Positions 53,373 to 63,217 are shown, counted from the first letter of the stretch. The stretch: DNA of 64,000 nt from Deinococcus cellulosilyticus NBRC 106333 = KACC 11606 (GCF_007990775.1 NZ_BJXB01000017.1:62001-126000), one strand, 5' to 3'. A program made the numbers and translations. The notes: generated from the sequence alone by a model not told the origin.

Positions 53373-55103
53373 GTGAAACACAAAATACTTCTCACCTCAC
53401 TGCTTTTGGCTTCAGGCCTCACCCTGGCTGCCCCACTGAACCGTTATGTTCCAGAAACCGCTCTCGCCGAATTCGAAATGAATGGGCTGAGGCAGATCAA
53501 ACCCCAGATCAATACCCTGATTGATCTGGAAAGCACCCTGCTGGATGCTGGCCTGCAATACGACGAGGCCAGTCTGGTGCAGAACCTGCTCTGGGGAGGC
53601 CTTGGCCTGGAAGCCAATCTGTCCGTGCACACCGTGAGAAACGATGTGGAGGTTCTGGCCGTGACCCGTGTGGACAAAGGCTCCCAGAGGCTCGTCCAGA
53701 AGTTCCTTGCGGATGCCTCCAAAGGGGGCAAAAAGCCCGTCAAGCTGCGCGAAGGCCGCTTTGTGTTCTTCCAGCAAGATGATTTCTATTTTGGGTTCCA
53801 GGATGGCCTTGCCTACGCCAGCTCACATCCCCAGGTGCTGCGTGAATTCTTCAAACGCCTGCAGAACAGCAAACTGCCAGGACTCTCCAGCCAGCAGAGT
53901 TTCCAGAGCACCATGTCTGAAGATGGAGGCAACTTCAAAGCCTTCGTGAACATGAAACTCCTGATGTCCCTGGTGCTCAAAGAAGTTCCAAAGTCTGATC
54001 TGGACACCCTCCCACAGGTCATCAACACCCTGAAGAGTCTGCAGGGCGTCAGCATGTCCGCGAAATTCACAAAATCAGGGATGGAAGGAAGCAGCATCAT
54101 CAGCTTCCAGAACCTGTCTCCTGAGCTGCAGGGTCTGCTCTCTTACGCCAAAACAGACTTCAATGCCAACCACCTGATCACGAAGGATGTGCAGGGCTAT
54201 GCCGTCAGTGCAGTCAATGCCCAGGGCTGGCTGGATTACCTGGTGGGTCTGGTCCCTGAGCTGGAAGCCGAATTGCCCGAGAGCTTTGATCGCTTTAAGG
54301 CGCAACTCGGAAATGAAATTGTGGCAATCTACCCTGCTCCAGTCGCAGGCAAAACCCTCTCCACCCTGAGCGGAGCGAATGTACTGTTTGGTCTGGAAGT
54401 GGCTGATCCAGTTGCTGCACAGGCCATGCTGGACGAACTGGTGCAGGCCCTTGAAGATGCACAGAGCAAACCAGGCGCCGACGTGGAACCCGCCGTGGAT
54501 GATGGGATGACCGAAGAAGAAATGGATGCCCCTGAGCCAGAACTGTCAGATGAAGAGATGCTGGATCAACCTGTGGACCCTGATCCCATGATGGCTGGAG
54601 CACCGGACAAACCCGAATTCCAGGTTCAAAAACTGGATGGAGGCGTCACCTGCCTGGATTTCTCACAGGGCAGTGACACCGCCACCATGGGTGAACTGGC
54701 CGCCCTTCAGGGCATGCTGGGAGACAGCATGAAAGTCTGCTTCAAGATTCACCAGAATTTCCTGATGATCGGTCTGGGAGCAGATGCCCTGAATGACCTC
54801 CCAACCGCTGAACAGGCCCTCAGTCCCTCCAGACAGCAGACCCTCTTTGGGAACCGTGCCCTGACAGGTTTCCAGTGGGTTGGAGGAGACTACTACAAAA
54901 ACTACGCCAGTCAGCTTCGACTTGGCGGCGTGATGCTGGGGTCCTTTGCGAAAGACAGTGCAGAGAAAGAAATCATGGGCTTTGCCACCTCTCTGGTGTC
55001 CGGTCTGGCCAACCTTGCAGACCGCATTGAGGAAAGTGTCAGCGTGTCCTACTTCGACAAAAACCGTGTGATCAGCAAGAGCACCACAAAGATCAAGTGG
55101 TGA
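53373..55103 (+). CDS. DUF3352-like secreted protein
   Basis: 576 residues with signal KILLTSLLLASGLTLAAPL. The body resembles DUF3352 proteins: YVPETALAEFEMNG, AVTRVDKGSQRLVQKFLADA, EGRFVFFQQDDFYFGFQDGLAYASSHPQVL, then FKAFVNMKLLMSLV. Residues 365-415 hold a Glu/Asp/Pro-rich disordered insertion (EEEMDAPEPELSDEEMLDQP), and the end repeats a beta domain (TGFQWVGGDYYKNYASQLRLGG). TAAGAT (53361-53366) ends 6 nt before GTG 53373, the leaderless layout. No function is known. Confidence 0.8.
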   Translation: MKHKILLTSLLLASGLTLAAPLNRYVPETALAEFEMNGLRQIKPQINTLIDLESTLLDAGLQYDEASLVQNLLWGGLGLEANLSVHTVRNDVEVLAVTRVDKGSQRLVQKFLADASKGGKKPVKLREGRFVFFQQDDFYFGFQDGLAYASSHPQVLREFFKRLQNSKLPGLSSQQSFQSTMSEDGGNFKAFVNMKLLMSLVLKEVPKSDLDTLPQVINTLKSLQGVSMSAKFTKSGMEGSSIISFQNLSPELQGLLSYAKTDFNANHLITKDVQGYAVSAVNAQGWLDYLVGLVPELEAELPESFDRFKAQLGNEIVAIYPAPVAGKTLSTLSGANVLFGLEVADPVAAQAMLDELVQALEDAQSKPGADVEPAVDDGMTEEEMDAPEPELSDEEMLDQPVDPDPMMAGAPDKPEFQVQKLDGGVTCLDFSQGSDTATMGELAALQGMLGDSMKVCFKIHQNFLMIGLGADALNDLPTAEQALSPSRQQTLFGNRALTGFQWVGGDYYKNYASQLRLGGVMLGSFAKDSAEKEIMGFATSLVSGLANLADRIEESVSVSYFDKNRVISKSTTKIKW

Positions 55104-55115
55104 GCTGACCCCACC

Positions 55116-55169
55116 ACAAAACAAAAGACACCCCCGTGACCTGAGGAGGAGGGAAAAGGGTCACGGGGG
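55116..55169. terminator. Bidirectional terminator
   Basis: Stem CCCCCGTGACC / GGTCACGGGGG (55131-55141 with 55159-55169), T-rich on the minus side (TTTTGTTTTG) and followed by ATGTGTTTT on the plus side. Confidence 0.85.
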
Positions 55170-55177
55170 ATGTGTTT

Positions 55178-56176
55178 TCAGTGTACGGGTGCCCCATAAG
55201 AACCCTGTGATGCCTGCATGAAAAGCCCTGTCACCACCTGAGCTGTAACAGGGGCCAGCAACACCCCATTGCGGTGATGGCCAGTGGCGACCAGCACATT
55301 TCGCAGTGTGGGATGGGGTCCAACAAAAGGCTCTGACCTGTAGGGGCGCAACCCCACCTTGTGATCCAGCACACGGGACTGCACAGATGCCGGACGGTGC
55401 TGGTGCGCATAGGCAAGCAGGGTCTTCCTGGCTCCCCGTGTTGGGGTCACGTCCCAGGTCTCGATGTCCGTGGCCCCGACAAAAGTGCTGCCTCCCCGGG
55501 GCACCAGATAGCCTCTGCCCTTGTACAGGGCGTGGTCCACGTGCTGGCCTTCCAGCAGCAGGGCCTGACCCTGTCTGGCCTGGACCTCCACTCCGAACCT
55601 GGAGGTCCAGGCACCGCAGGCCAGCACCACCTGATCTGACTGCATGCTGCCTGCAGTGGTCTTGAGGGTGACGTTCCGTTCGTCGACGTGCAAGGTTGTC
55701 ACCTCTGCAGGGGTCACTGGACAGAGCAGGTGAAGGGCACGCAAAACCTGTTCAGGGTCCACACTGCCCTCTTCAGGGAAAAAAGCCATGCCATGTGGAT
55801 GGTCAGGATGGTCTTGCTGCCACTGGCCTGAGGTGCGGTGCTGCTGTGCTTCCTGCATGCTCATGGCTGCATGGCCGAGCCCGGGAATGTACCCCACATC
55901 CACACCCAGCTTCTCAAAACGCTGGAGCCATTCCTGCCACAACTTCAGAGAAACCTGTGCCTGCACGCGCCATGAGGAGGGAATGGACCGGGCTTCACTG
56001 GTGGGGGCCAGCATCCCCCCACTGGCCCGGGTGGCCTGCCCTGCAAAACCTGCATCCAGCAGGGTAACTTCTGCACCCACATCCCTGAGCTTGGCGGCAA
56101 TCATGCTGCCCATGATGCCTGCCCCAACCACAATCACTTTCTGGTCTCTTTTCAAAAGTCTCTCCTTGCCCACCAT
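55178..56176 (-). CDS. thiO: Glycine oxidase ThiO
   Basis: Oxidises glycine to dehydroglycine (iminoacetate) for the thiazole ring of thiamine. 332-residue FAD protein: VIVVGAGIMGSMIAAKLRDVGAEVTLLDAG (dinucleotide site), FVGATDIETWDVTPTRGARK, LDHKVGLRPYRSEPFVGPHP, and NVLVATGHHRNGVLLAPVTAQVV. It replaces ThiH in aerobes, in keeping with the aerobic oxidase locus. ATG 56176 lies in TGATG with the thiG stop, so it is translationally coupled. Confidence 0.93.
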   Translation of the reverse strand: MVGKERLLKRDQKVIVVGAGIMGSMIAAKLRDVGAEVTLLDAGFAGQATRASGGMLAPTSEARSIPSSWRVQAQVSLKLWQEWLQRFEKLGVDVGYIPGLGHAAMSMQEAQQHRTSGQWQQDHPDHPHGMAFFPEEGSVDPEQVLRALHLLCPVTPAEVTTLHVDERNVTLKTTAGSMQSDQVVLACGAWTSRFGVEVQARQGQALLLEGQHVDHALYKGRGYLVPRGGSTFVGATDIETWDVTPTRGARKTLLAYAHQHRPASVQSRVLDHKVGLRPYRSEPFVGPHPTLRNVLVATGHHRNGVLLAPVTAQVVTGLFMQASQGSYGAPVH

Positions 56177-56970
56177 CAGACTGGAACTTCAGGATCTGCA
56201 AGCCGCACGACACCCTGCACAGGACTGCTGGGACTGGCGTGTTCCCGCACAGGCATGCGTCCGGCAAGGTGGGCTTCTCTTCCGGCCTTCACCGCATCCC
56301 GGAAGGCTGCAGCCATCCGCACAGGGTCTCTGGCTTCGGCAATGGCGGTGTTCACCAGCACACTGCTTGCCCCCATCTCCATGGCCTGGGCCGCCTCTGA
56401 AGGAACCCCCAGACCTGCATCCACCACCACCGGAGCCGTGACGGTTTTCAGGATGACCTCAATGCTGGCCCTGTTCTGAATGCCCTGTCCCGAACCGATG
56501 GGAGAACCCAGAGGCATCACCGTTGCGCAACCAACCTCCTGCAACTTCTTTGCCAGCACCGGATCGGCAGGCGTGTAAGGAAGCACCACAAAACCCTCCT
56601 CACAGAGCAGTTTCGCTGCCTCAAAAGTGCCAATGGGGTCTGGCATCAGGAACTGTGCATCTGGAATGACCTCCAGCTTGACCCAGTTCGTTCCGGTCAG
56701 GGCACGGGCCAGACGGGCCACCCGCACAGCCTCTTCAGCCGTTCTGCACCCTGCTGTGTTGGGCAGAAGCTGGTATCTGGACAGGTCAATCTCATCCAGA
56801 ATCCCCACATGCCCCGCAGCACCGATCTCCACCCTGCGAATGGAAACCGTGACGATCTGGGTTCCAGAAGCCTCCAGGGCGTCTTTCATCACCTCAAAAT
56901 CCTGGTATTTCCCGGTCCCGAGCATCAGTCGGGAAGTGAACTGCTGTCCTGCAATGGTCAGTTGATCCAT
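56176..56970 (-). CDS. thiG: Thiazole synthase ThiG
   Basis: Forms the thiazole phosphate from DXP, dehydroglycine and ThiS thiocarboxylate. 264 residues: LMLGTGKYQDFEVMKDALEASG, TVSIRRVEIG, LPNTAGCRTAEEAVRVARLAR, VKLEVIPDAQFLMPDP, LPYTPADPVLAKKLQEVGC, MPLGSPIGSGQGIQNRASIE, and VVDAGLGVPSEAAQAMEMGAS. The frame opens at 57066, but ATG 56970 with GAGGTTTGAC upstream is the proper start. Confidence 0.96.
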   Translation of the reverse strand: MDQLTIAGQQFTSRLMLGTGKYQDFEVMKDALEASGTQIVTVSIRRVEIGAAGHVGILDEIDLSRYQLLPNTAGCRTAEEAVRVARLARALTGTNWVKLEVIPDAQFLMPDPIGTFEAAKLLCEEGFVVLPYTPADPVLAKKLQEVGCATVMPLGSPIGSGQGIQNRASIEVILKTVTAPVVVDAGLGVPSEAAQAMEMGASSVLVNTAIAEARDPVRMAAAFRDAVKAGREAHLAGRMPVREHASPSSPVQGVVRLADPEVPV

Positions 56971-57082
56971 GTCAAACCTCTTTTCAACAGGTGTTCTGGT
57001 GTTCTGGACCCCATCCACCACCCACCTCCCCTCGTCAAGAAGGAGCGAAGGGGTGACGAAGTCCACCCCAGGCGGGTGGGGT

Positions 57083-57277
57083 CTATCCCCCTTGCATCGC
57101 TTTCACAATCTCGATCACGTCGTCAGGCTGCAAAACCACATCCTCAAGCTGCCCGGCGGGGTAAATCTGGTCATTGACCATCACAGCCACCCGCTCCTTT
57201 GCAATCCCGAACTGGTTCAGCAGTCCGAACAGGGTCAGGCCTTCCTGATGGGTGTGGTCCTGTCCATTAACCTGCAT
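57083..57277 (-). CDS. thiS: Sulfur carrier protein ThiS
   Basis: 64 residues of ubiquitin-like fold ending in AMQGG, the Gly-Gly tail to which thiocarboxylate sulfur is attached. Seen: VNGQDHTHQEGLTLFGLLNQFGIAKERVAVMVNDQIYP and LQPDDVIEIVKAMQGG. ATG 57277 overlaps the end of thiE by 11 nt. The usual activating enzyme gene thiF is not in this operon. Confidence 0.93.
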   Translation of the reverse strand: MQVNGQDHTHQEGLTLFGLLNQFGIAKERVAVMVNDQIYPAGQLEDVVLQPDDVIEIVKAMQGG

Positions 57278-57908
57278 GGACAAGCTCCAGGGATTTGCAG
57301 AACCCACGGGCTGCCTGCTCCGGGTCAGGGGCATTCAGGAGCGCCCGCACCACCGCCACCCGCTGTACACCGGCCATCACCAGTTCGGTGATGTTGTCAA
57401 GGTTGACGTTTCCGATGGCGTAAAACGGAAGTGGGATTTTCTGCTGCACGGCCCAGCGGGCGTACTCCAATCCCACGGCTTTACGACCTGCCTTGGTGGG
57501 GGTCTCCCAGATGGGGCCTACCGCAAAGTAGTGGGCACCCTCTTTCACAGCATGAAGGGCCTGTTCCGGGGCGTGGGTGGACCGTCCAATCAGCAACCCC
57601 GGGGCAAACTGACGGGCAAAGGCTGGAGGCAGGTCCTGCTGCCCGAGGTGGACCCCATCTGCCCGAACGGTGAGCGCCACATCCACCCGGTCATTCACAA
57701 AAAAGGTGGCCCTGTATTTGCGGGTCAGGTCCCTGAGCTGCTCTCCAAGTGCAATCTGGCTTCGCACTTCGGACTGCTTGGCCCGGAGTTGCAGCACGCC
57801 CACCCCGCCCTTGAGGGCCGCTTCGCAGCGTTCCAGATACTCTTTTTCCGACATTTCTGGAGTGAAATTTGCCACCAGATACAGGTTGGGGTTCGGTTTG
57901 TGGGTCAT
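57267..57908 (-). CDS. thiE: Thiamine-phosphate synthase ThiE
   Basis: Couples HMP-PP and thiazole phosphate. 213 residues of TIM-barrel fold: LYLVANFTPEMSEKEYLERCEAALKGGVGVLQLRAKQ, FFVNDRVDVALTVRADGVHLGQQDLPP, GRSTHAPEQALHAVKEGAHYFAVGPIWETPTKAG, FYAIGNVNLDNITELVMAGVQRVAVVRALL. The ATG overlaps the thiC stop (ATGA), and the gene ends within thiS, giving a tightly packed thiC-E-S-G-O operon. Confidence 0.95.
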   Translation of the reverse strand: MTHKPNPNLYLVANFTPEMSEKEYLERCEAALKGGVGVLQLRAKQSEVRSQIALGEQLRDLTRKYRATFFVNDRVDVALTVRADGVHLGQQDLPPAFARQFAPGLLIGRSTHAPEQALHAVKEGAHYFAVGPIWETPTKAGRKAVGLEYARWAVQQKIPLPFYAIGNVNLDNITELVMAGVQRVAVVRALLNAPDPEQAARGFCKSLELVHAG

Positions 57909-59713
57909 GTGGGTTGCTCCACTCCAGCGGCTTCAAGGTAGATGTTGAGGCCCTTTTCCTGGAACTCCTCTGATTTTTCCTGCATTCCCCGTCTGATGTC
58001 TTCAGTGAGTTTCATTGAGCAGAAGTGGGGGCCACACATGGAGCAGAAGTGGGCGGTCTTGGCGGCCTCTGCAGGCAAGGTGGCATCATGGAAGCTTCTG
58101 GCCCGCTCAGGGTCCAGAGACAGGTTGAACTGGTCCTCCCAGCGGAACTCAAACCGCGCTTTTGAGAGGGCATTGTCCCGGATCTGTGCACCGGGGAAGC
58201 CTTTGGCAAGATCCGCAGCATGGGCAGCAATCTTGTAGGTGATCACGCCTTCCCGCACGTCGTTCTTGTCGGGAAGGCCCAGGTGTTCTTTGGGGGTCAC
58301 ATAGCAGAGCATGGCTGTGCCATACCACCCGATCTGCGCCGCTCCTATGGCCGAGGTGATGTGGTCGTAACCCGGTGCAATGTCAGTGGTCAGGGGTCCC
58401 AGTGTGTAAAAAGGAGCCTCAAAGCAGTGTTTCAGTTGCTCGTCCATGTTCTCTTTGATGAGCTGCATCGGGACGTGACCGGGACCCTCGATCATGGTCT
58501 GCACGTCGTGCTTCCAGGCGATGCGGGTCAGTTCACCCAGGGTGTGCAGTTCTGCAAACTGGGCTGCATCGTTGGCATCTTCCAGAGATCCGGGCCTCAG
58601 GCCATCTCCCAGGCTGAAACTCACATCGTAAGCCTGCATGATCTCGCAGATCTCTGCAAAGTGGGTGTACAGGAAGCTTTCCTGGTGGTGGGCCAGGCAC
58701 CATTTCGCCATGATGGAGCCCCCTCTGGACACAATCCCGGTGCGGCGTCTGGCGGTGAGGGGAATGTACCTCAGCAGGACTCCTGCGTGAATGGTGAAGT
58801 AATCCACGCCCTGCTCTGCCTGCTCGATCAGGGTGTCCCGGTAGATCTCCCAGGTCAGTTCTTCGGCCTTGCCCCCAACTTTTTCGAGGGCCTGATAGAT
58901 GGGTACAGTCCCCACCGGAACAGGGCTGTTGCGGATGATCCACTCGCGGGTCTGGTGGATGTTTTTGCCCGTCGAGAGGTCCATGATGGTGTCTGCGCCC
59001 CACCTGGTGGCCCACACCATCTTCTCGATTTCCTCTTCAATGGAACTCGAAACCGCACTGTTGCCGATGTTGGCATTGATCTTCACCCGAAAGTTGCGCC
59101 CAATGACCATGGGTTCAAGTTCGGTGTGGTTGATGTTTGCGGGAATGATGGCCCGACCCTTTGCAATCTCAGAACGCACAAACTCAGGGGTGATCTCCCG
59201 GGGGATGTTAGCGCCAAAGCCCTGTCCTGCATGTTGCTGAATGTACTCCTGCATGCCCTCCAGACGCTCCTGCTCTCGGATCGCCACATACTCCATCTCG
59301 GGAGTGATGATGCCTCTCCTGGCGTAATGCATCTGGGTCACGTTGTGCCCGCTTCTGGCCCGCAGGGGTCTGGGGATGTTCGGGAAGGTCTGACTGTCCT
59401 GCAGCAGGTTCCGGGTGAATTCCGAGGAGAAATCAGGAAGCTCTTCAACATCTCCCCTGCCCAGCACCCAGTTTCTGCGGGTCTGGGAAAGTCCAGTGTA
59501 AACATCCACCGTCTGGTCAGGATCGGTGTAGGGACCGCTTGTGTCATACACCCACACATCCGGGTTGGGTGTTTTGCGGGTCACACCATTCCACACTTCC
59601 AGGGTGGCGTGCTGTTCAATGACGCGAAAAGGCACTTTCAGTTCAGGATAAAGGATTCCCGAAACATGTTTTTTTCGGCTGGCCGGAAAAGGCCGGGTGG
59701 TGATGGTCTGCAT
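57905..59713 (-). CDS. thiC: Phosphomethylpyrimidine synthase ThiC
   Basis: Radical SAM enzyme converting AIR to HMP-P; AIR comes from PurM, also encoded in this window. 602 residues from ATG 59713 (GGAGGTTTC). Seen: GHNVTQMHYARRGIITPEMEYVA, NINHTELEPMVIGRNFRVKINANIGNSA, GADTIMDLSTGKNIHQTREWIIRNSPVPVGTVPIY, MIEGPGHVPM, and the atypical C-terminal cluster FCSMCGPHFCSMK (CxxCxxxxC), which binds the 4Fe-4S cluster. It is the first gene of the operon and lies behind the TPP riboswitch. Confidence 0.97.
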   Translation of the reverse strand: MQTITTRPFPASRKKHVSGILYPELKVPFRVIEQHATLEVWNGVTRKTPNPDVWVYDTSGPYTDPDQTVDVYTGLSQTRRNWVLGRGDVEELPDFSSEFTRNLLQDSQTFPNIPRPLRARSGHNVTQMHYARRGIITPEMEYVAIREQERLEGMQEYIQQHAGQGFGANIPREITPEFVRSEIAKGRAIIPANINHTELEPMVIGRNFRVKINANIGNSAVSSSIEEEIEKMVWATRWGADTIMDLSTGKNIHQTREWIIRNSPVPVGTVPIYQALEKVGGKAEELTWEIYRDTLIEQAEQGVDYFTIHAGVLLRYIPLTARRRTGIVSRGGSIMAKWCLAHHQESFLYTHFAEICEIMQAYDVSFSLGDGLRPGSLEDANDAAQFAELHTLGELTRIAWKHDVQTMIEGPGHVPMQLIKENMDEQLKHCFEAPFYTLGPLTTDIAPGYDHITSAIGAAQIGWYGTAMLCYVTPKEHLGLPDKNDVREGVITYKIAAHAADLAKGFPGAQIRDNALSKARFEFRWEDQFNLSLDPERARSFHDATLPAEAAKTAHFCSMCGPHFCSMKLTEDIRRGMQEKSEEFQEKGLNIYLEAAGVEQPT

Positions 59714-59745
59714 GAAACCTCCAGAAAAATGCAATACAGGGCTCA

Positions 59746-59765
59746 CCTGATCCCGGTGGATCAGG
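59746..59765 (-). promoter_or_regulatory. Leader hairpin before thiC
   Basis: Minus-strand stem CCTGATCC / GGATCAGG about 30 nt before the thiC ribosome-binding site. It lacks a U-tract. It may take part in the riboswitch expression platform by affecting access to the start. Confidence 0.45.
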
Positions 59766-59876
59766 GCAGGGCAATGGGAGTTTTAGGTGCTTCTTCAGGT
59801 CATCAATGCAGCCTGATCCCCTCCTTCAAAGGGACCATGCGAACACATGAATTGTGGGGGTGATGGTGTGTGCTGG

Positions 59877-59968
59877 TCACGTTTCCTCCGCTGGTTTTAA
59901 CCAGATCAGGTTCCACGGGTTGAGCTTCTGCTCTCTCAGCCTCTGTGACAGTAGGCACCCCGAGTGAC
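59877..59968 (-). promoter_or_regulatory. TPP riboswitch (THI box)
   Basis: On the minus strand the conserved pieces are in order: ACTCGGGGTGC (P1/P2), CAGAGGCTGAGAGAGC (the CTGAGA box), ACCCGTGGAACCTGATCTGG (the ACCTGAT box) and TTAAAACCAGCGGAGGAAACGTG (closing P4/P1). The aptamer binds thiamine pyrophosphate. It lies about 165 nt upstream of thiC ATG and should repress thiCESGO when TPP is abundant. Confidence 0.97.
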
Positions 59969-60097
59969 ATTTACAGGTGTAGCAAGAAAACCCCGGCAAA
60001 GTCAATGGAGAAACACTTACCCTGAGCAAGATGAGCAGCTGCGACCTCAAAGATTTCACCGATGGTCAGGCCTTTTTCAGGGCTTTATGGTGGGGGT

Positions 60098-60895
60098 ATG
60101 CCTGATGAACTTGAGCTGATCCGTCGTCATGCCCATCTGGACTCCAGAAACATCCAGCTGTTTCCTGGAAGGCTTCCAGAAGGTTTTCCCCTGAAGCTTG
60201 CCGGAGTTGCAGAACACCTGATCGGTTCAGTGGAACAGAACCGTGGGGGGAGCAGACATCTGGTGCATGTGCACTGGAACGATGGTCGCCCCATCGAGGT
60301 GGTCCAGAAAACTTTTGAAGCCCTGCTGCAGGATGCAGGTTTTTCTGTTGCAAAACGCCTGCCTCCACATGAAAAAGCCGGTTTTCTTCCTCCCCGGACT
60401 GCGAGCTTCACCTCTGAACAGAACACTTACGAGATGGCCTGGTTTGACCGGGGAGAAGAAGAGGTTCTGCTGGACATCCGGCAGGGGAAAGTCAGTCTGG
60501 TGTGGGGTTCCACCACCCTGCGACCCCAACGACAGGTTTCTCCCATCATGCAGGAGGCACCGCGTCTGGAGCCTCCAGAATCTTTGCTGGTGATGCCTTC
60601 TTTTGCCGCCCACAGCAACATCCACCTGATCTCTGAAGCAGAGATGGTGGGGGCCATGCCGATGTCAGAGGTGGCTCAGCATTACAGGCTGCAAATGCAC
60701 GCACAGGGATGGAGGCTGCAACATCAGATGAACCATCCAGATGAGGTTTTCGAGAGTTACCAGAAAATCAGGGAAGGCAAACCATTCAATGCCCTGCTGC
60801 GCTACCTTTCCTCGAATTCAAACATTCTTGGACTGCTGCAGGTGCGCAAAACCGGATTTCAGGAGGGGGTGGGAATTTACACCATCAGCACCTGA
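60098..60895 (+). CDS. Hypothetical protein upstream of thiD
   Basis: 265 residues, soluble, with no motif I recognise (ELIRRHAHLDSRNIQLFPGRLPEGFPLKLAGVAEHLIG, WFDRGEEEVLLDIRQGKVSLVWG, VGAMPMSEVAQHYRLQMHAQGWRLQHQ). The central EPPESLLVMPSF linker separates two halves that look like paired beta/alpha domains. TATGGT (60086-60091) lies exactly 6 nt before ATG 60098, the leaderless layout, so the longer frame opening at 60062 is not used. thiD follows 28 nt later. Confidence 0.7.
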   Translation: MPDELELIRRHAHLDSRNIQLFPGRLPEGFPLKLAGVAEHLIGSVEQNRGGSRHLVHVHWNDGRPIEVVQKTFEALLQDAGFSVAKRLPPHEKAGFLPPRTASFTSEQNTYEMAWFDRGEEEVLLDIRQGKVSLVWGSTTLRPQRQVSPIMQEAPRLEPPESLLVMPSFAAHSNIHLISEAEMVGAMPMSEVAQHYRLQMHAQGWRLQHQMNHPDEVFESYQKIREGKPFNALLRYLSSNSNILGLLQVRKTGFQEGVGIYTIST

Positions 60896-60923
60896 GGGCC
60901 ATGACCTTATAGAATCTGAATCC

Positions 60924-61718
60924 ATGACGAAAGTGGTGCTTTCCATTGCAGGTTCGGACCCCAGCGGAGGGGCAGGCATCCAGGCCGACCTGAAGACGCT
61001 TCATGCCCATGGTGTTTATGGCCTGACGGTTCCCACCCTGATCACCGTGCAGAACACCCTGGGCGTGCAGGCCGTCCATCCGTTGCCTGCTGAACTGGTG
61101 CAGCATCAGATTCAGGTTTTGCTGGACGATTTCGAGGTTGAAGCCATCAAAATTGGGGCTCTTGGGAACAGGGCCATCATTGAGGCGGTACATGAGGTTT
61201 TGCAGGCTTTGAATGTGCCTGTGGTGCTTGATCCTGTGCTGGTTTCAACCAGTGGCAAGTCCCTGCTGGAGGATGCCGCCATCTCTGCATTGCAGAAATG
61301 GCTATTTCCCCTGTGTACGCTGATCACACCCAACCTTCCTGAACTTCAAGTGCTTTATCGGGGAAAAGTCCCTACAGAAGGGAACTTTCTGGTCAAAGGA
61401 GGCCATGGGAACGGGACCGTACTGACCGACACTCTATGGATGGCAGGGGAACGGGTCGTTGAATTTCATGCAGAGAGACAGAGCACCCGCAATCTGCATG
61501 GCACAGGGTGCACCCTTTCCAGCAGCATTGCTGCTCACCTCACATCTGGTTTTTCTCTTCCAGAGGCGGTCCGACAGGCCCATGCTTACTTGCAGGGAGC
61601 CATCCGTCATGCACCTGATCTGGGTCAGGGTTCAGGTGGACTCAACCATTTCTGGCAACAAAATGGTGCTGCTTTTGCTGAAATGGACTCCAGCTTGTGT
61701 TCAGGTCAGTCTCATTGA
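60924..61718 (+). CDS. thiD: Hydroxymethylpyrimidine/phosphomethylpyrimidine kinase ThiD
   Basis: Phosphorylates HMP and HMP-P to HMP-PP for ThiE. 264 residues of the ribokinase-like family: SIAGSDPSGGAGIQADLKTLHAHGVYG, VTVQNTLGVQ, EAIKIGALGN, VLDPVLVSTSGKSLL, LITPNLPELQVL, VKGGHG and the anion-hole/catalytic motif RNLHGTGCTLSSSIAAHL. ATG 60924; TAGAAT (60910-60915) lies 8 nt upstream, so it may have its own short-leader transcript. It is not under the TPP riboswitch. Confidence 0.94.
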   Translation: MTKVVLSIAGSDPSGGAGIQADLKTLHAHGVYGLTVPTLITVQNTLGVQAVHPLPAELVQHQIQVLLDDFEVEAIKIGALGNRAIIEAVHEVLQALNVPVVLDPVLVSTSGKSLLEDAAISALQKWLFPLCTLITPNLPELQVLYRGKVPTEGNFLVKGGHGNGTVLTDTLWMAGERVVEFHAERQSTRNLHGTGCTLSSSIAAHLTSGFSLPEAVRQAHAYLQGAIRHAPDLGQGSGGLNHFWQQNGAAFAEMDSSLCSGQSH

Positions 61719-62103
61719 ATTTCTGTGCACAATATGATGAAAACATATAGATTTGACTTGGACAGGACATGCATCGGGGTCCAGCACTCACAAAATCAGT
61801 CTTCTCTTGAAAACATCCGGTGATTCTCAGACATCAACCTCTCACATTTTTGTCTTAAGACAGCCTTTAGAGTCTTTTACGGGAAAGCCCTTAGGCCAAA
61901 AATGTGATGATTCCCTGACCCAAAACAGAGTAAGCTAACCTTGGGGCGCAAAGAGGACATGCATAACCGATCCTGACCCATTGACCACTCACCACCCCAC
62001 ACATCCTCCGGGGAATCCCAGACACAACTCTATTTTCATCAGACCATCCAGTGCGCGATTATCGCGCCCCTTTTTTTTATGGCAGCCCTGCTTGCAGGTC
62101 ATG

Positions 62104-62182
62104 GTTAAAGCAGAAGGCAGAAAGCAGAAGGCATATCTGCTTAAGCTTTTGCTGGGTTTGGCCTTCTGCCTTCTGCTGCGAC
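62104..62182. repeat. Period-7 repeat element AANGCAG with inverted arms
   Basis: Left arm AAAGCAG AAGGCAG AAAGCAG AAGGCA, right arm GCCTTCTGCCTTCTGCTG, spacer about 30 nt. Confidence 0.8.
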
Positions 62183-62229
62183 ATTCTCCCCTGAAACCTG
62201 ACCACGCCTCACCCGTCAACAAATAATTA

Positions 62230-62257
62230 TTCAAAAACCACAAAAATTATGTATAAT
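62230..62257 (+). promoter_or_regulatory. argF promoter
   Basis: TTCAAA (62230-62235), 16-bp spacer, TATAAT (62252-62257), then 9 nt to ATG 62267. The AT-rich stretch AATTATGTATAATCATT overlaps the -10 and resembles half an ARG box, but I cannot confirm an ArgR site. Confidence 0.65.
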
Positions 62258-62266
62258 CATTAACCT

Positions 62267-63217
<951 letters not shown>

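Larger units (their letters stand above)
61719..62266 (+). other. 548-nt intergenic region before argF with an inverted repeat, a terminator and a period-7 repeat
   Basis: No gene can be supported here. It holds a perfect 10-bp pair CACATTTTTG (61843-61852) / CAAAAATGTG (61897-61906) enclosing 44 nt; an intrinsic terminator GCGCGAT/ATCGCGC followed by eight T (62053-62078); a period-7 array AAAGCAG AAGGCAG AAAGCAG AAGGCAT (from about 62107) with the inverted arm TTCTGCC TTCTGCT (62164-62177); and the argF promoter. The terminated transcript upstream could be thiD read-through or an unannotated RNA. Confidence 0.6.

Noticed and set aside
58220..59863. 547-residue open frame on the plus strand over thiC
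   Set aside because: Antisense to thiC with its conserved motifs, and without any recognisable domain.
61870..61945. Local resemblance to the c-di-GMP-I (GEMM) riboswitch core (ACG..AAAGCC..GGCC)
   Set aside because: Only a short run matches. The conserved GGTTACC region and P2 pairing are not convincing, and argF is not a usual target.
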